Below, one piece after another: positions 34,034-45,687 of a DNA stretch of 64,000 nucleotides (within the stretch, counting starts at the first letter, position 1; the number at the start of each line of letters is the position of its first letter). A program made the translations under genes and the position numbers. The notes beneath the pieces were generated by a model, which worked only from the letters and a program-made list of their open reading frames with translations, was not told where the DNA came from and ran no database searches. Location of the stretch: NCBI GenBank assembly GCA_037783415.1, contig JAZGTN010000191.1, forward strand, positions 31,354 to 95,353, read 5' to 3'. This DNA is from Leptasterias polaris (Eukaryota > Echinodermata > Asteroidea > Forcipulatida > Asteriidae).

Positions 34034-35097
34034 TATTGTCAAGCATCGACACCCTTGACTATGAAGAGTGGGAGGTTGTGGCTGGTACCGACTGGTGTTG
34101 ACTTGCCAGGAGGGACCATCAGTTACACTCAGTTGAGTTTGTAACTAAAGCCATGGTCCTATTAAAAATGCAAGTTGACACCACTGTAACTCATTATCAG
34201 CCGGGTGCAGGACGCATATCAAGCAGACACACAACGTTCGATTGCTTCAAATAGTAAACAACACATTGATTGGCTGTAAGTACTCGTCAATAGTCCATAA
34301 ACAATATTGTCTATAGTTTGCTTTTGTCATTGGCAACATGATACTCTTTTAAAGTTTTAGTCTGTAATTCACTCTCTATTCGATTGAAACTGGGGGCAAA
34401 ATCATCTGCAGTTGTCGCTGGTTTTAATCGATTAGAGTGAATTTATAAGAGTAGTATATCATGAACATTGGAGGGTTGGCTCTCAACCTCGTTTTCAACC
34501 CCGCTATAGAGCCGACCACATACTGCCCCATTCTACCCCGTGAAGTAAATAGTGAGTCACTTTGGAGAGCTTGATGAATGCGCATACAATGCATGATTGA
34601 TTCTTAGAATTGATCGTAGAAGAATAATTTGTTGCATGAAGAAAATAATTTAGGTGTTCGTGTACATTGGGTCATTTGAACTTTTTAATGAATGAAAGGA
34701 TTTTTAAGCTTTTTACGAAAACTTAATATCGTAGACCCTTCAAACATGGTGGAATCCCCCCCCCTTCCTTCCCCCTTATAAGCTCTCTTCACAAATGCGT
34801 ACAGGCCTTTTTTATAGACACTAAGACAGTCAGAGAAAGGGGATTGATACAGCGATTATAAACTCTTGGATCGTAAAATAGTACGCAGTTCTTATAATTA
34901 TTAGCTCACCCATAGGGTGTATGAAAGTGCTCATTATTTTTGTACAAGGTATGTTTGAATAAAACCCATTAAATTACAGTTTTTCAGAGCGCTATGCCAT
35001 GGTTTGCTGTGGCGCAATACGCAGCCAACCATAACTGAAAACACCTGGGTAAACTTTCGTTGAACGATAAGTTTCATTGGTTCATGTACGTGCATTT
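34034..35097. other. DNA upstream of paralog 3
   Basis: No gene. It contains a loose repeat word (AAGCATCGACACCC...GGTACCGACTGGTGT) also seen near 21380-21440, a short C run at about 34757-34764 and AT-rich DNA. Confidence 0.45.
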
Positions 35098-35283
35098 ACA
35101 GCACACAGAACCTGCGGCTTTACGTCCCATCCGAAAGACGAAGCAATGTTTGTTGAGTTTATTTCTTACGATCATTATAAGTGTCAAGACCAGGGCTCGA
35201 GCCCACACACCACAGATCAAAATGCCAGAGCTTGAGTTCAGTGCTCGTGACCGCTCTGCTGCTCGGCCACGAGCGACACGATA
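35098..35283 (-). mobile_element. SINE fragment, tRNA-like head, upstream of paralog 3
   Basis: Minus strand: a tRNA-like head (GTGGCCGAGCAGCAGAGCGGTCACGAGCAC with an extra duplication in the A-box area, then GGCTCGAGCCCTGG at the B box) followed by part of the body (TTGCTTCGTCTTTCGGATGGGACG). It belongs to the same family as 32128-32496 but lacks the tail. It ends only about 40 bp before the splice acceptor of paralog 3, so it lies in that gene's presumed 5' UTR intron. Confidence 0.75.
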
Positions 35284-35375
35284 CTGATCCACCATCATTT
35301 TATATTATTTTCTTTTTTACAGAGATTACACAGTAAAAGTTCCAGCTGCAGAGTTACATCATAATTATTGGCACC

Positions 35376-35972
35376 ATGACAGTGTGTCGACTTCTCTTAA
35401 CAGCAGCCTTGTTAGTAGGCACCGGCGTGCATTCATGTAGTCCCCTCGATAGCTGGGAGGGAAAGACCTTAGTGGAGCGAGCCCGTCAGCCACTCTGGGT
35501 CGTCTACGGTACGGTGCTCACCGACGAGATGCCAGCACCCGGCAATGCTGGTGACCAGGAAAGCGTGTACACCCTGAAACCAGAGTGTTGGTTAAAGCAC
35601 GACTTCTCAGAGTCAAATGTAACTTTCGCCAATATCACCGTTTTGGAGCAAAAATGGGATTGCGTTGCCACCACGCCGCATAAGGGGACCAAGTACATTA
35701 TCTTCCTGAAGTTTGAAAATGGGCGATTTATTGTTGATGACGTGAATCTGGAGCCTGGTGTAATAGATGAACCGACCAATGAGGACTTCGGTGCCGTGTA
35801 TCGTGGGATCGACGCTGGTATGGAAGGGTTGCCAGACGGGAAGTGTCTGGAAGGGGTCGACATACCGTATTTTGTTGGAGACACGTGCGATAAGTGTGAC
35901 GGTGTTGTAGTCAAGGCCGCCATGTTGTCTGTAGTTATGACGTCATTGTTTTCAAAACTAATGACATTTTAA
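35376..35972 (+). CDS. Secreted, probably GPI-anchored six-cysteine protein, paralog 3
   Basis: A 198-residue close duplicate of paralog 2, sharing the MTVCRLLL signal peptide, VVYGTVLTDEMPAPG (42-56), PECWLKHDFSESN and the hydrophobic tail. Mature cysteines are at 21, 71, 96, 157, 171 and 174. Position 165, a cysteine in paralogs 1 (C199) and 2, is tyrosine here, and a new cysteine has appeared at 171, so the number stays even. Sequons N81 and N86 are kept. The tail ends in LMTF rather than ANLFF. The acceptor TTTTTTACAG ends at 35322, 53 nt before the ATG, matching the other two genes. Likely cell-surface protein of unknown function. Confidence 0.85.
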   Translation: MTVCRLLLTAALLVGTGVHSCSPLDSWEGKTLVERARQPLWVVYGTVLTDEMPAPGNAGDQESVYTLKPECWLKHDFSESNVTFANITVLEQKWDCVATTPHKGTKYIIFLKFENGRFIVDDVNLEPGVIDEPTNEDFGAVYRGIDAGMEGLPDGKCLEGVDIPYFVGDTCDKCDGVVVKAAMLSVVMTSLFSKLMTF

Positions 35973-38079
35973 TTATCAGGGGTGTAGTGATCATAAAATG
36001 CTGTCTCTGTTTTGTAATTATCTCATTGTGAGACATTATGCAATGGTGAGATCATTGATATCCCTACTGTTGTAGCTGACAGCAACTAGTTAATAATTAT
36101 TAATTATTTTATCAAATAATTTCATTTTCTTTATATCCTCCCATCAATTTCACTTGTCTCAGCTTCTTGCTATCTGAATACTTCACCTTACTGCGCGGGG
36201 TTGTTTCTTTGTTCTTTGCTGATACTGTGGGGGGACAGGTAGCCTACAGAGATGAAGTGATTTAAATGTTTGCAAAACAAATTAAACACTTTTTTTAAAT
36301 CATTAATAGGCTATCTTAAAGACACTCAGAAGCAAAAATGGCTTCAAGAAGATGCACACATTTTTGTTTAATCGGTGCAAACATTGCGTTTTCCTTGACT
36401 GTTGGCTACAGATGCTCTTTTGATGAGAAATGTAATTTAATATTTTTATCAATTCACTCGAACAGCTTTCAAATTCGCAGCACCTTTTCGCAGAAATCTC
36501 TAGTTGCGCCTACTACTCTAAATTGAATGCCGGTTTCGCATAGCTAAAAAGAGCACATTGTAAGTTTAAATGAATATGGTGCTGTACAAGTTCGAGTAGG
36601 CAAAATCGGAGTGGAGTGGCCATATGAAATTGACCCCTTGCATATGACGTCACATCTGATGCCCTCCCGAGGTCAAAGACAGGCAAATCATAGGCTGAGA
36701 GTTGCTTGGCGCTTACTTTGTGTTTGTTTCCATTGTTTGACCTCGGTCATGGCGACCTATGCAAGGGTCTCGAATGAATGAAAGTGAAATAGACTTTTCC
36801 CCGAAGAAGAACCGGAAAACTTACAGTTCAAAATTATGAAAACAATTGGATTATTTGTCAGTTGTGATTTAGTCTATCTTGTTGTAATCGAAGACGTTGC
36901 AGATGCTTTGTTATTAATTTTTATTCGGCCTTGTCCATTATACAGACACATAATACAAAAATACAAACTACATGTAGGCCTATCGAATGATGTTTGAAGC
37001 TTTGTATGATGTAGAAAATAAGAAATAAATATTAATAGTGATCTTGCAGGTACACCCGTGTGAAGACGAGCAGACTATACTGTTCGAAACGTCGAGACCA
37101 CACTAGCTCTTTTCGGAGCCAACATTTCTCCAAAAAGAGTTTTTACACACACTAATAATTGTACCCACTTGTTCTTATACATGGATAGATGTACCGGTAC
37201 TTTACCATCAAGAAAAATGAGACTAATAAAGAGATTTCATTTTCGTAATAAATAGATTTTGCCTCTTCGGTTGAAACTGTCTTTCAATTTCACTTTGAGG
37301 TATGCGAATTTACATAGCATTAATTCAATTAAACTTATTCATTTTAGCCAGGCGAAATCGGCATTTGATTTTGCAAAGTAGGCACAACGAGATATTTCTA
37401 CAAAAAGCTGATGCGGGTTTGAATGCTGTTCTAGTAGATTGTTATCTGTGTCTGCTCTAGTAGTCTTAGTTATAAGAAGGTCAGCCCGCATGAGCCATTT
37501 TGAGTAAGGCGGGTACGTACGCAGTCATTATTGCACTGTTGTGTTTGGGTAAATTTGTCTTGACACACCCAAACCAAACGGTGTAGGCCTACGATCCTTA
37601 AGGGAATGGTGTACATGATAATTTATGTATAGGCGATTTTGTTGACATCATTTATAATAATAAGGGACAATACAGCGGAGAAGGACAATGCAACTAGTGA
37701 GTGCTTGTAGAATTCACATGTCAATAAAACTATCAATATTTCCATGTGACTTTATGTTGTCGCCACCATTATGATAGTGTCACGAGTTGTATTTATGGTG
37801 TTAATTGTTGTAGTGTATCGACTTTTCCATTGTTGATAGTCAAGCCGCACTGGTTGGCATGGATGGCTCAATGTTAGCAAAACATTCAACCATGTTAAAA
37901 TATTATGTTCTAATCAATTCAACATTTCTGCACATTTTCAATTTAAAAATAAAAATAAAAATCGCTTATTAAGTGATTGCTTTGTTTCCGACAAATTCAA
38001 CACTATTTTTGAATATCTGTGTAACATTGTCACAAACTGTCTGTTTTGCTTTGTATTTATGGCTTCTCGTAGTTTTCCC
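35973..38079. other. Non-genic DNA after paralog 3
   Basis: AT-rich DNA with one small MITE (36632-36769). At about 37055-37110 there is a word series GTGTGAAGACGAGCAG...TTCGAAACGTCGAGACC of the kind seen in decayed Penelope-type tails; this is weak. No gene is visible. Confidence 0.45.
36632..36769. mobile_element. Small MITE with TGACGTCA, copy 2 (diverged)
   Basis: Left end GACCCCTTGCATATGACGTCA, right end CCTATGCAAGGGTC; interior with CCATTGTTTGACCTC and CATGGCGAC. Same family as 33865-34033 but with the right-hand CRE-like site lost. The TA flank is not preserved. Confidence 0.68.
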
Positions 38080-39957
38080 AACGTTGGTTGGCAAAGCTCG
38101 GGTTGTGACATTGCAATAGTAGAAAGGTCAATTTTTAGATTGCCTGATGAATGGTGGCGCTGAAGGGACATCGAACATAACGTGTATAGCAGGCCCTATA
38201 TATTTGTGTAATTAATGCATTTTTGCATATTCAGAGGCCGAACCCTAAAAATGCGTTTTAAAGGTATTTTACTATTTAGGGGAGACATAAGACAAACTAA
38301 CGGCGAAGATCGAGATGGACAGGGGCACAGGGGATGGGGGAGTTGTTGTTAGACGATCGCTTTTTCATATGTTTTCCGGATGATCACATAGAAGGAAGTT
38401 ACTTAAATTTAGGCTTTTTGTTTACACAGTCGACATAGAGAAAAAAACACACAACAATTTTACGAAAAGCCACCGTCGATGTCTCATTGTAAGTCATCCA
38501 CGATTGCATTTGACTGAGACTCTGCAACAATCTCCTCTGTGCGACCATCACACATGGCACGTGCGGCGTCTAATAATAATAAAGATCGGTTTTAGACGCT
38601 GGCAAGTAACCATGGCAATAAAATGGTCATGGCCTTCAATATTTCCACCTCATTTCACCCGCTGAAAAGGCAGGGAATGGAAGCTATAGGAGGCCTGCAA
38701 GACGATACGTGGCAACGCCCAGAAACATTGTTTACACAATGTTGATAGCAATTGTGACTGGGATTCAGAGAAGAAATTTTGATAAAATGAAAAGGCTCCT
38801 ATCGCTATAGAGTATTTTGTGGTAGCAGGTTATTTTTTAGAAGAATCTCTCTTTTTCGAACATTATATCTATTTTTTTAAGATGGTTTTTATATTTTGGC
38901 TAAAAGCTGTGCCTACTGTGATTACCGTAATTGTTTCCCAAAGGCCTACGCTCAGAAAAGTTGACATTATATTGCGCAAAAGTGACACCTTTATGAAAAT
39001 AATAATAGGCACAGACAGTCATTGCAAAGTTTGAATGATTATTAGAAAATCTTTTTTTTCCGTAAAAATTACTGGAAACTTAAAGGTATAGAAATTATGT
39101 TGGCACTGGTTTAGGAGACTTGGGTAATTTTGAGAATGTACGTTTTATGGAAATCGCCACCCGGACATGTGTAAGGGAGGGGAAGTCCGGTAATCTGATG
39201 GGGCCATTTGCGGCTGCCACTGGGTACAACAACAAGCCAGTTGCAGCCGCAAATGTAAAGGGCTAAAACCAAGTGAAGTAACTGCTTCATCGCTTCATTT
39301 CTACGGTCCGCCACTGTTGCTCACAATGCATCAGGGAAACTGGCTGTAAGAATAATACACACTAGCTACTTCCCCTACCTCTTGCAAGGAGCGCTTGTGA
39401 CCACATTATGGGAATACGAACCTAGATGATGCACGACTCAAATTCGTTTAAAGGGTTACCTGTTTACGTAATTTAGTCATGTAGAATCAAAGACAATTAT
39501 TTCTAGATGGTTTTAAAAAAAATTATACAAAAATGTATACGTAATTAACGAGAAATGACCGAAACAAACAAAAGCGGTCAAAGGTCACCGTATATACGCG
39601 CTTTACCAGCCGTTGCAAGTGTCAAATTTAGGGAATACATGTTGTGCAATATTGCGAGTAGACTGGTGCTCTGTTTATGTATGTGTTTTACCACGACAAG
39701 GCATGTGGATCCAGTCCACGTTATCCATCTGAAAGTGTGTAAAACAACGGACACGGAAACCAGTCAACTCGCCCCCCCCCCCCCCCCAGCAAACTCGCCA
39801 ATTACAAAGTCACCAACTACAAAGTCGCCCCCTCACATACAAACTCGTCCCCTCTCAAAGTCGCCCCTACAAAGGAATGTAACAAATTGGTGTGATTGGA
39901 CTCCAGTTCAGGGGAACGAAAGGGAACAAAAGCTTTCTTGAGGGATCTGGGGAACAA
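38080..39957. repeat. 1.88 kb tandem duplication, copy 1
   Basis: Head-to-tail duplicate of 39958-41829 (offset 1878 at the left end), starting AACGTTGGTTGG. Differences are small: single substitutions, a few one- to four-base indels, and one extra repeat of the AACTCGCCAATTAC type near 39788. No gene is recognised inside. A C run (about 39774-39787) and short AAAGTCGCCCC repeats lie near its right end. Confidence 0.93.
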
Positions 39958-41829
39958 AACGTTGGTTGGCAAAGCTCGGGTTGTGACATTGCAATAGTAG
40001 AAAGGTCAATTTTTAGATTGCCTGATGAATGGTGGCGCTGAAGGGACATCGAACATAACGTGTATAGCAGGCCCTATATATTTGTGTAATTAATGCATTT
40101 TTGCATATTCAGAGGCCGAACCCTAAAAATGCGTTTTAAAGGTATTTTACTATTTAGGGGAGACATAAGACAAACTAACGGCGAAGATCGAGATGGACAG
40201 GGGCACAGGGGATGGGGGCGTTGTTGTTAGACGATCGCTTTTTCATATGTTTTCCGGATGATCACATAGAAGGAAGTTACTTAAATTTAGGCTTTTTGTT
40301 TACACAGTCGACATAGAGAAAAAAACACACAACAATTTTACGAAAAGCCACCGTCGATGTCTCATTGTAAGTCATCCACGATTGCATTTGACTGAGACTC
40401 TGCAACAATGGATCTCCTCTGTGCGACCATCACACATGGCACGCGTGCGGCGTCTAATAATAATAAAGATCGGTTTTAGACGCTGGCAAGTAACCATGGC
40501 AATAAAATGGTCATGGCCTTCAATATTTCCACCTCATTTCACCCGCTGAAAAGGCAGGGAATGGAAGCTATAGGAGGCCTGCAAGACGATACGTGGCAAC
40601 GCCCAGAAACATTGTTTACACAATGTTGATAGCAATTGTGACTGGGATTCAGAGAAGAAATTTTGATAAAATGAAAAGGCTCCTATCGCTATAGAGTATT
40701 TTGTGGTAGCAGGTTATTTTTTTAGAAGAATCTCTCTTTTTCGAACATTATATCTATTTTTTAAAGATGGTTTTTATATTTTGGCTAAAAGCTGTGCCTA
40801 CTGTGATTACCGTAATTGTTTCCCAAAGGCCTACGCTCAGAAAAGTTGACATTATATTGCGCAAAAGTGACACCTTTATGAAAATAATAATAGGCACAGA
40901 CAGACATTGCAAAGTTTGAATGATTATTAGAAAATCATTTTTTTCCGTAAAAATTACTGGAAACTTAAAGGTATAGAAATTATGTTGGCACTGGTTTAGG
41001 AGACTTGGGTAATTTTGAGAATGTACGTTTTATGGAAATCGCCACCCGGACATGTGTAAGGGAGGGGAAGTCCGGTAATCTGATGGGGCCATTTGCGGCT
41101 GCCACTGGGTACAACAAGCCAGTTGCAGCCGCAAAGGTAAAGGGCTAAAACCAAGTGAAGTAACTGCTTCATCGCTTCATTTCTACGGTCCGCCACTATT
41201 GCTCACAATGCATCAGGGAAACTGGCTGTAAGAATAATACACACTAGCTACTTCCCCTACCTCTTGCAAGGAGCGCTTGTGACCACATTATGGGAATACG
41301 AACCTAGATGATGCACGACTCAAATTCGTTTAAAGGGTTACCTGTTTACGTAATTTAGTCATGTAGAATCAAAGACAATTATTTCTAGATGCTTTTAAAA
41401 AAAATTATACAAAAATGTAACGTAATTAACGAGAAATGACCGAAACAAACAAAAGCGGTCAAAGGTCACCGTATACGCGCTTTACCAGCCGTTGGCAAGT
41501 GTCAAATTTACGGAATACATGTTGTGCAATATTGCGAGTAGACTGGTGCTCTGTTTATGTATGTGTTTTACCACGACAAGGCATGTGGATCCAGTCCACG
41601 TTATCCATCTGAAAGTGTGTAAAACAACGGACACGGAAACCAGTCAACTCGCCCCCCCCCCCCCCCCCAGCAAACTCGAAGTCACCAACTACAAAGTCGC
41701 CCCCTCACATACAAACTCGTCCCCTCTCAAAGTCGCCCCTACAAAGGAATGTAACAAATTGGTGTGATTGGACTCCAGTTCAGGGGAACGAAAGGGAACA
41801 AAAGCTTTCTTGAGGGATCTGGGGAACAA
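39958..41829. repeat. 1.88 kb tandem duplication, copy 2
   Basis: Second copy; it diverges after GGGGAACAAAA at about 41829, where the flanking minisatellite begins. In copy 1 the same GGGGAACAAAA is followed directly by the start of copy 2 (CGTTGG), so the junction lies at the edge of the minisatellite, which may have provided the break point (inference). No coding region is supported. Confidence 0.93.
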
Positions 41830-42130
41830 AATCTCATTGCGAGAGAACGAAAGCGTATTTTGGGTGAACAAAAGTATATTTCGGACAAAAAATTCAAAGT
41901 CGTTTTTTGAGGAATCAAAAGCTTTTTTTTAGGGTACGAAAGTCTCCTTTCGAGGGAAAGAAAGCATATTTTAGGGAAGGAAAGTATATTGCTTGCGAAC
42001 AAAATCATATTTCGAGGAAACGAATGCGTATCTTCAGGGAATGAAAGCGTATTTCTTGGGAACTTAATTGTAGTTCGGGGGAAAGAAAGCGTGTTCAAGG
42101 GAACGAGAACCTATTTTCTAGAAATCTATT
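41830..42130. repeat. Degenerate 21-nt minisatellite (GGGAACGAAAGCGTATTTC)
   Basis: About thirteen degenerate units of roughly 21 nt with core GGGAA(C/A)GAAAGCGTATTT, starting just before the duplication boundary (about 41785). Because the unit is seven codons long, the minus strand keeps a 119-codon frame open with a repeated LSFPRN-like motif; I see no sign that it is a gene. Confidence 0.8.
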
Positions 42131-43158
42131 TCGTTACCTAGAAAAACACACTGCGTTCACAAAATGAAAAATAATATTTTGTGACACAAAATTATATTTT
42201 CATAGAATTTAATAATATTTTGAGGAAACGAAATGATTTTGTTGCAAAAGAATGCAATAGAAATTTCGATTGAGGTTTTTTTTTTTCCACCTTTTAATTT
42301 TTAATTTCTTTTTTGTCCCGTCAGGGGCTCCGTTTTTTGTTTTTTTGTTTTTGGGGCGGGGGCTCGTTTTTTGGAATTGTTTGTCACAAATTTTGTTTAA
42401 ACTAATTGTAGGCCTACCGTCAATATAAAAGTGGTTTTGCTATGTATTGACATAAATCGTATTCAATTACCAAGAAATTCGGTACAAATCGGGTCAGGGA
42501 ACGTACACAGAACATTGAAAAGTTGCAATTTTGAAACAACGGATGCGATTAGCGAGGTGTACCGACTAGCAAACCCGAAATAACAACGTAGTTGGTGGTC
42601 AGGCTCCCCACCCCTCCCACATGTTCGTGAGCTTCCAGGTACAGCTATCTCCTGGCTAGTGGGTTTACGTCGCGCATAGCACGGCCGAGATACTCTGCTC
42701 GCAAGAGACACGACTGCCCCTGTGTTACGTGTGTAGTCCCCACGCTGTGCACTGTAAGACACGCAAGGTTGCTCGGACTCTCTGAAATTAAATCTTACGT
42801 TAGACTTTTTTGTATTATTTACAACTTGTATCCATAATTTGAATAAGTATTTTTGTGTGTCAAATACTCCTGAATTCTTGTTAAAAAACAGAGTTGAATT
42901 CGGTGCAGTAATTAATTTTTATACGACTGGAAGTAAAACTAACTCCGAAGATCACGAGGGTTATCCGAACCCAAAAAGTGTTTCGGATAACCCATGTGAC
43001 CTTCGTTTTTTGAAAAATGCTCAAAAACGACCAAAATTGATGATTTCTTTTAGGAACCGTTCTTCTCCATTCCTGGAAGACCTTTGGAGTCATGTTTTAG
43101 TCTATTTTGTAGCCAAAATAGCCCAACTAAGCCGGTGTGTCCCTTTAAGAGCATGTCC
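42131..43158. other. Non-genic DNA
   Basis: T-rich DNA at 42265-42370 and a GC-richer stretch at 42540-42780 that keeps a 99-codon minus-strand frame without recognisable similarity. At 42945-42995 an imperfect inverted pair (ATCACGAGGGTTATCCGAACCC and GTTTCGGATAACCCATGTGAC) forms a hairpin. Confidence 0.45.
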
Positions 43159-44440
43159 ATGAGAGGACCATGCAGAACGTGGTAAGGTGGGGGTCAACGG
43201 ATTTGGCTGAAAATTTGGTGGTAGGTTGGTCATAGCTAGCCTTGAGGCTGTGCACAATATTTGGCCAATCCGACCTCCCTAACAGAAAAAGAGCCAAAAA
43301 TGTGTTTTTTAGTGGTAAAATGGCGTGTTTGATGATTTTGGGCTACAAAAGTTAAAACGCTTGCTGCTGAACGGTGGAACAGTAGAGCAATGAAACTTGC
43401 AGGGTCTTTAGTTTGTATCCTGACCTAAACCAGGAAGTCAAAATTGTGGGAAAAAAATACTCTTAAGAGGCAATGGTAACTCTTCATTTAAGGGTACCCC
43501 CAAATTTGCGTCACATCTTTGAGTCGCTGTAGAGTCATTAGTGCAGGTCTGTGAGCAATGACACTCGGGTGAAAGAGAGGTCTTATTATGGTCCTTAGGT
43601 AGCATCAATAAAATATTTGTCAGCAGTTTTTTGTTTGAAATGGCAGGAGCCTGTTTTTGCCTTATAATGGGCATTTAGCCTTGCATCGTTCAAAACTGGT
43701 ACCTGTTGTGATATGCGATTGCCTTGTTTTCCACGGTAGTCTTTGATGCATTGGACGAAGCAAACCTCTCATTACCCTACATGAAACAATTATGTTGGTA
43801 TGGTCCTTGAATCCTTAATCAAGTATTGTGGTGAACATGACCAATTTCCTCAGGGTTCAGACATTGACCTAATATTTAAATGTTTTGATTAGTTTGTCAT
43901 ACTCGGCAGGTTGACCGTTGGCAAATAAAATCAAGAAGAGCTGACAATGTTTTATTTTTTATTATTGTAGTCGCATATCTGGTCTATAATTCCACCAAGT
44001 TTGTTGACTCTCAGCCTTGCACTAATTAAGTTATGGTTAACTGCGTAAATGCCTTATTTCCTTAGTAGAGCTGATAAGTGTTTTCCTAATGCCTAGATAT
44101 CTGCAGTGAAGATTTCCACACCAATTGTTTTTATTTCATCGTGTAGAAGACGATGAGCTCTTTCTTTTGATGTATAGCCTAAGTCAAGAGTAATTGGTAA
44201 AGTTTAAGGGAATTAACGGAGTTATAGTTATGCACCAGAAACGCTACAAATTAACTCCCCGGAAGTCTCTCTTTTACGCTGAAACTAGTTGGTGCCCGTA
44301 CTCGGCCACCGTAAAATTTTTGAGCGAGCTGCTCCACCAGGTGTTATCGTCCCAGGTGGGGATCAAATAGCCAAGATTTGAACTTAATTCGCTGACCCCC
44401 ACCTTGTCGATTTTTCAAGATTTTGCATGGTCTTCTCATA
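43159..44440. mobile_element. 1.3 kb TIR-bounded element without transposase
   Basis: The left end (CATGAGAGGACCATGC, then AAGGTGGGGGTCAACGGATT) is matched in inverted orientation at the right end (GAATTCGCTGACCCCCACC..., then GCATGGTCTTCTCAT at 44425-44439, opposite strand reading). The two blocks are about 10 bp further apart on the right. The interior has no long frame. No clear target duplication; the class is unknown. Confidence 0.6.
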
Positions 44441-45354
44441 AACGAACACTTAATTAATTTTGATTAACCAAAAATTATAATAACATATTCTGCAGCGACA
44501 CCTTTGTCAAGAAAAGGCCAGAAAAATTTGAACTCAACCCTATTTTTTTCTTCTTTTTTTTCTCCTCTTTTATTTTAATTTTAAATATTGTTTTGTACAA
44601 CTGTCTTAAAAACCCTCAAACGATAGGGCCTCTGCAGAGCTTGCTGACATCAACTACTCGTACACACCGGCCAGCTCATCATGCCACGATATTGCTGGAC
44701 CATGCCACACATTCTAGAGGGCGGTGTCAATCAAGGGGTCTTGGGCGGGATGCGGGAGGGGGAAACAAAAACTCTGCCAGTATCATTTGTGTTCAGTGAT
44801 CGGTACGTCAACTTCAAAGGTAGATGATAACGGAACATTGTGCATGAGAAGCGCTCAATGATGCGCTGTGTGCGTGCACACACACACTCAAGTGTGTAAC
44901 AGCCTCCAATCGTGAAACCTCCTTTGTTCAACTCTTTGTTATAGCAACCGTGGACCACAATGCTTTCCTTTGTTAGCAACCGGGGACCTATTGTCCTCTT
45001 TTGTTATAGGTCCCGGTTTGAATGTGGTTACCTACTCACCCACACACACCGCGTATTCTGATCTGACCTCTAACGTATAACACATGCTACGAACGAAACA
45101 GTCTTTTTCATAAGATATGATTTTATGTCCTGTACAATGGCAACTGGTTCCAATTAACCAATCATCTTTCATGTTACATGAATCGATAAAGAAATTATTC
45201 AGCTTGAAGAGGCAGCGCGATCCAGATGAATGCGTTGCGTTATGTGCGAGTTATGGGAAGTTATGCTGAGAGAGCACGGCCATTTTCTATGTTTTTTCAC
45301 CTTCTGCCATAGGCGCGTGAAAGAAAGTCATTTGTTTAAATCAAAAGGGCAATT
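44441..45354. other. Non-genic DNA
   Basis: AT-rich DNA; a hairpin at about 44979-45019 (AACCGGGGACCTAT...ATAGGTCCCGGTTT) and a CA tract near 44878-44887. No gene. Confidence 0.45.
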
Positions 45355-45687
45355 TATAATAATAATAATAATAATTTGGGAGGCTAATCATCCTTACTGG
45401 CAGCTAAGAGCTGAATTGCGAAGGACACGGCTACAACGTGTTCGAGAAGCAGGCATGCAAGGGCGCCTTTGGCAGCCAGCCACATCAACCCATTATGACC
45501 ACGGAGCACAGCCACAGATCGAAAGTGTTTGATTTTTTCCGAGGGAGGAAAACCGGATGGTCTGGAAAACCCTCGTGGCACAGCAGAGAACCAACGCACA
45601 ACTCAACTCATGGCCCTGGCCGGGTATCGAACCTGGGTCACCTTGGTAAGAGGCGAGCGCTTTACGCACAAACCAACCATGCCACCC
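45355..45687 (-). mobile_element. tRNA-derived SINE, second family
   Basis: On the minus strand: GGGTGGCATGGTTGGTTTGTGCG (A box), GGTTCGATACCCGGC (B box), a body with CCATCCGGTTTTCCTCCC, and an (ATT)n tail at 45355-45374. The head resembles a tRNA without being one: there is no anticodon arm that I can fold with confidence. It is distinct from the 32128 family in body sequence. Confidence 0.88.

Noticed and set aside
41830..42130. CRISPR-like array of short repeats
   Set aside because: Units are directly adjacent and degenerate with no spacers, in an animal-type genome; it is a minisatellite.
42463..42762. 99-codon minus-strand frame
   Set aside because: GC-richer stretch without recognisable domain, splice context or paralog; insufficient support for a gene.
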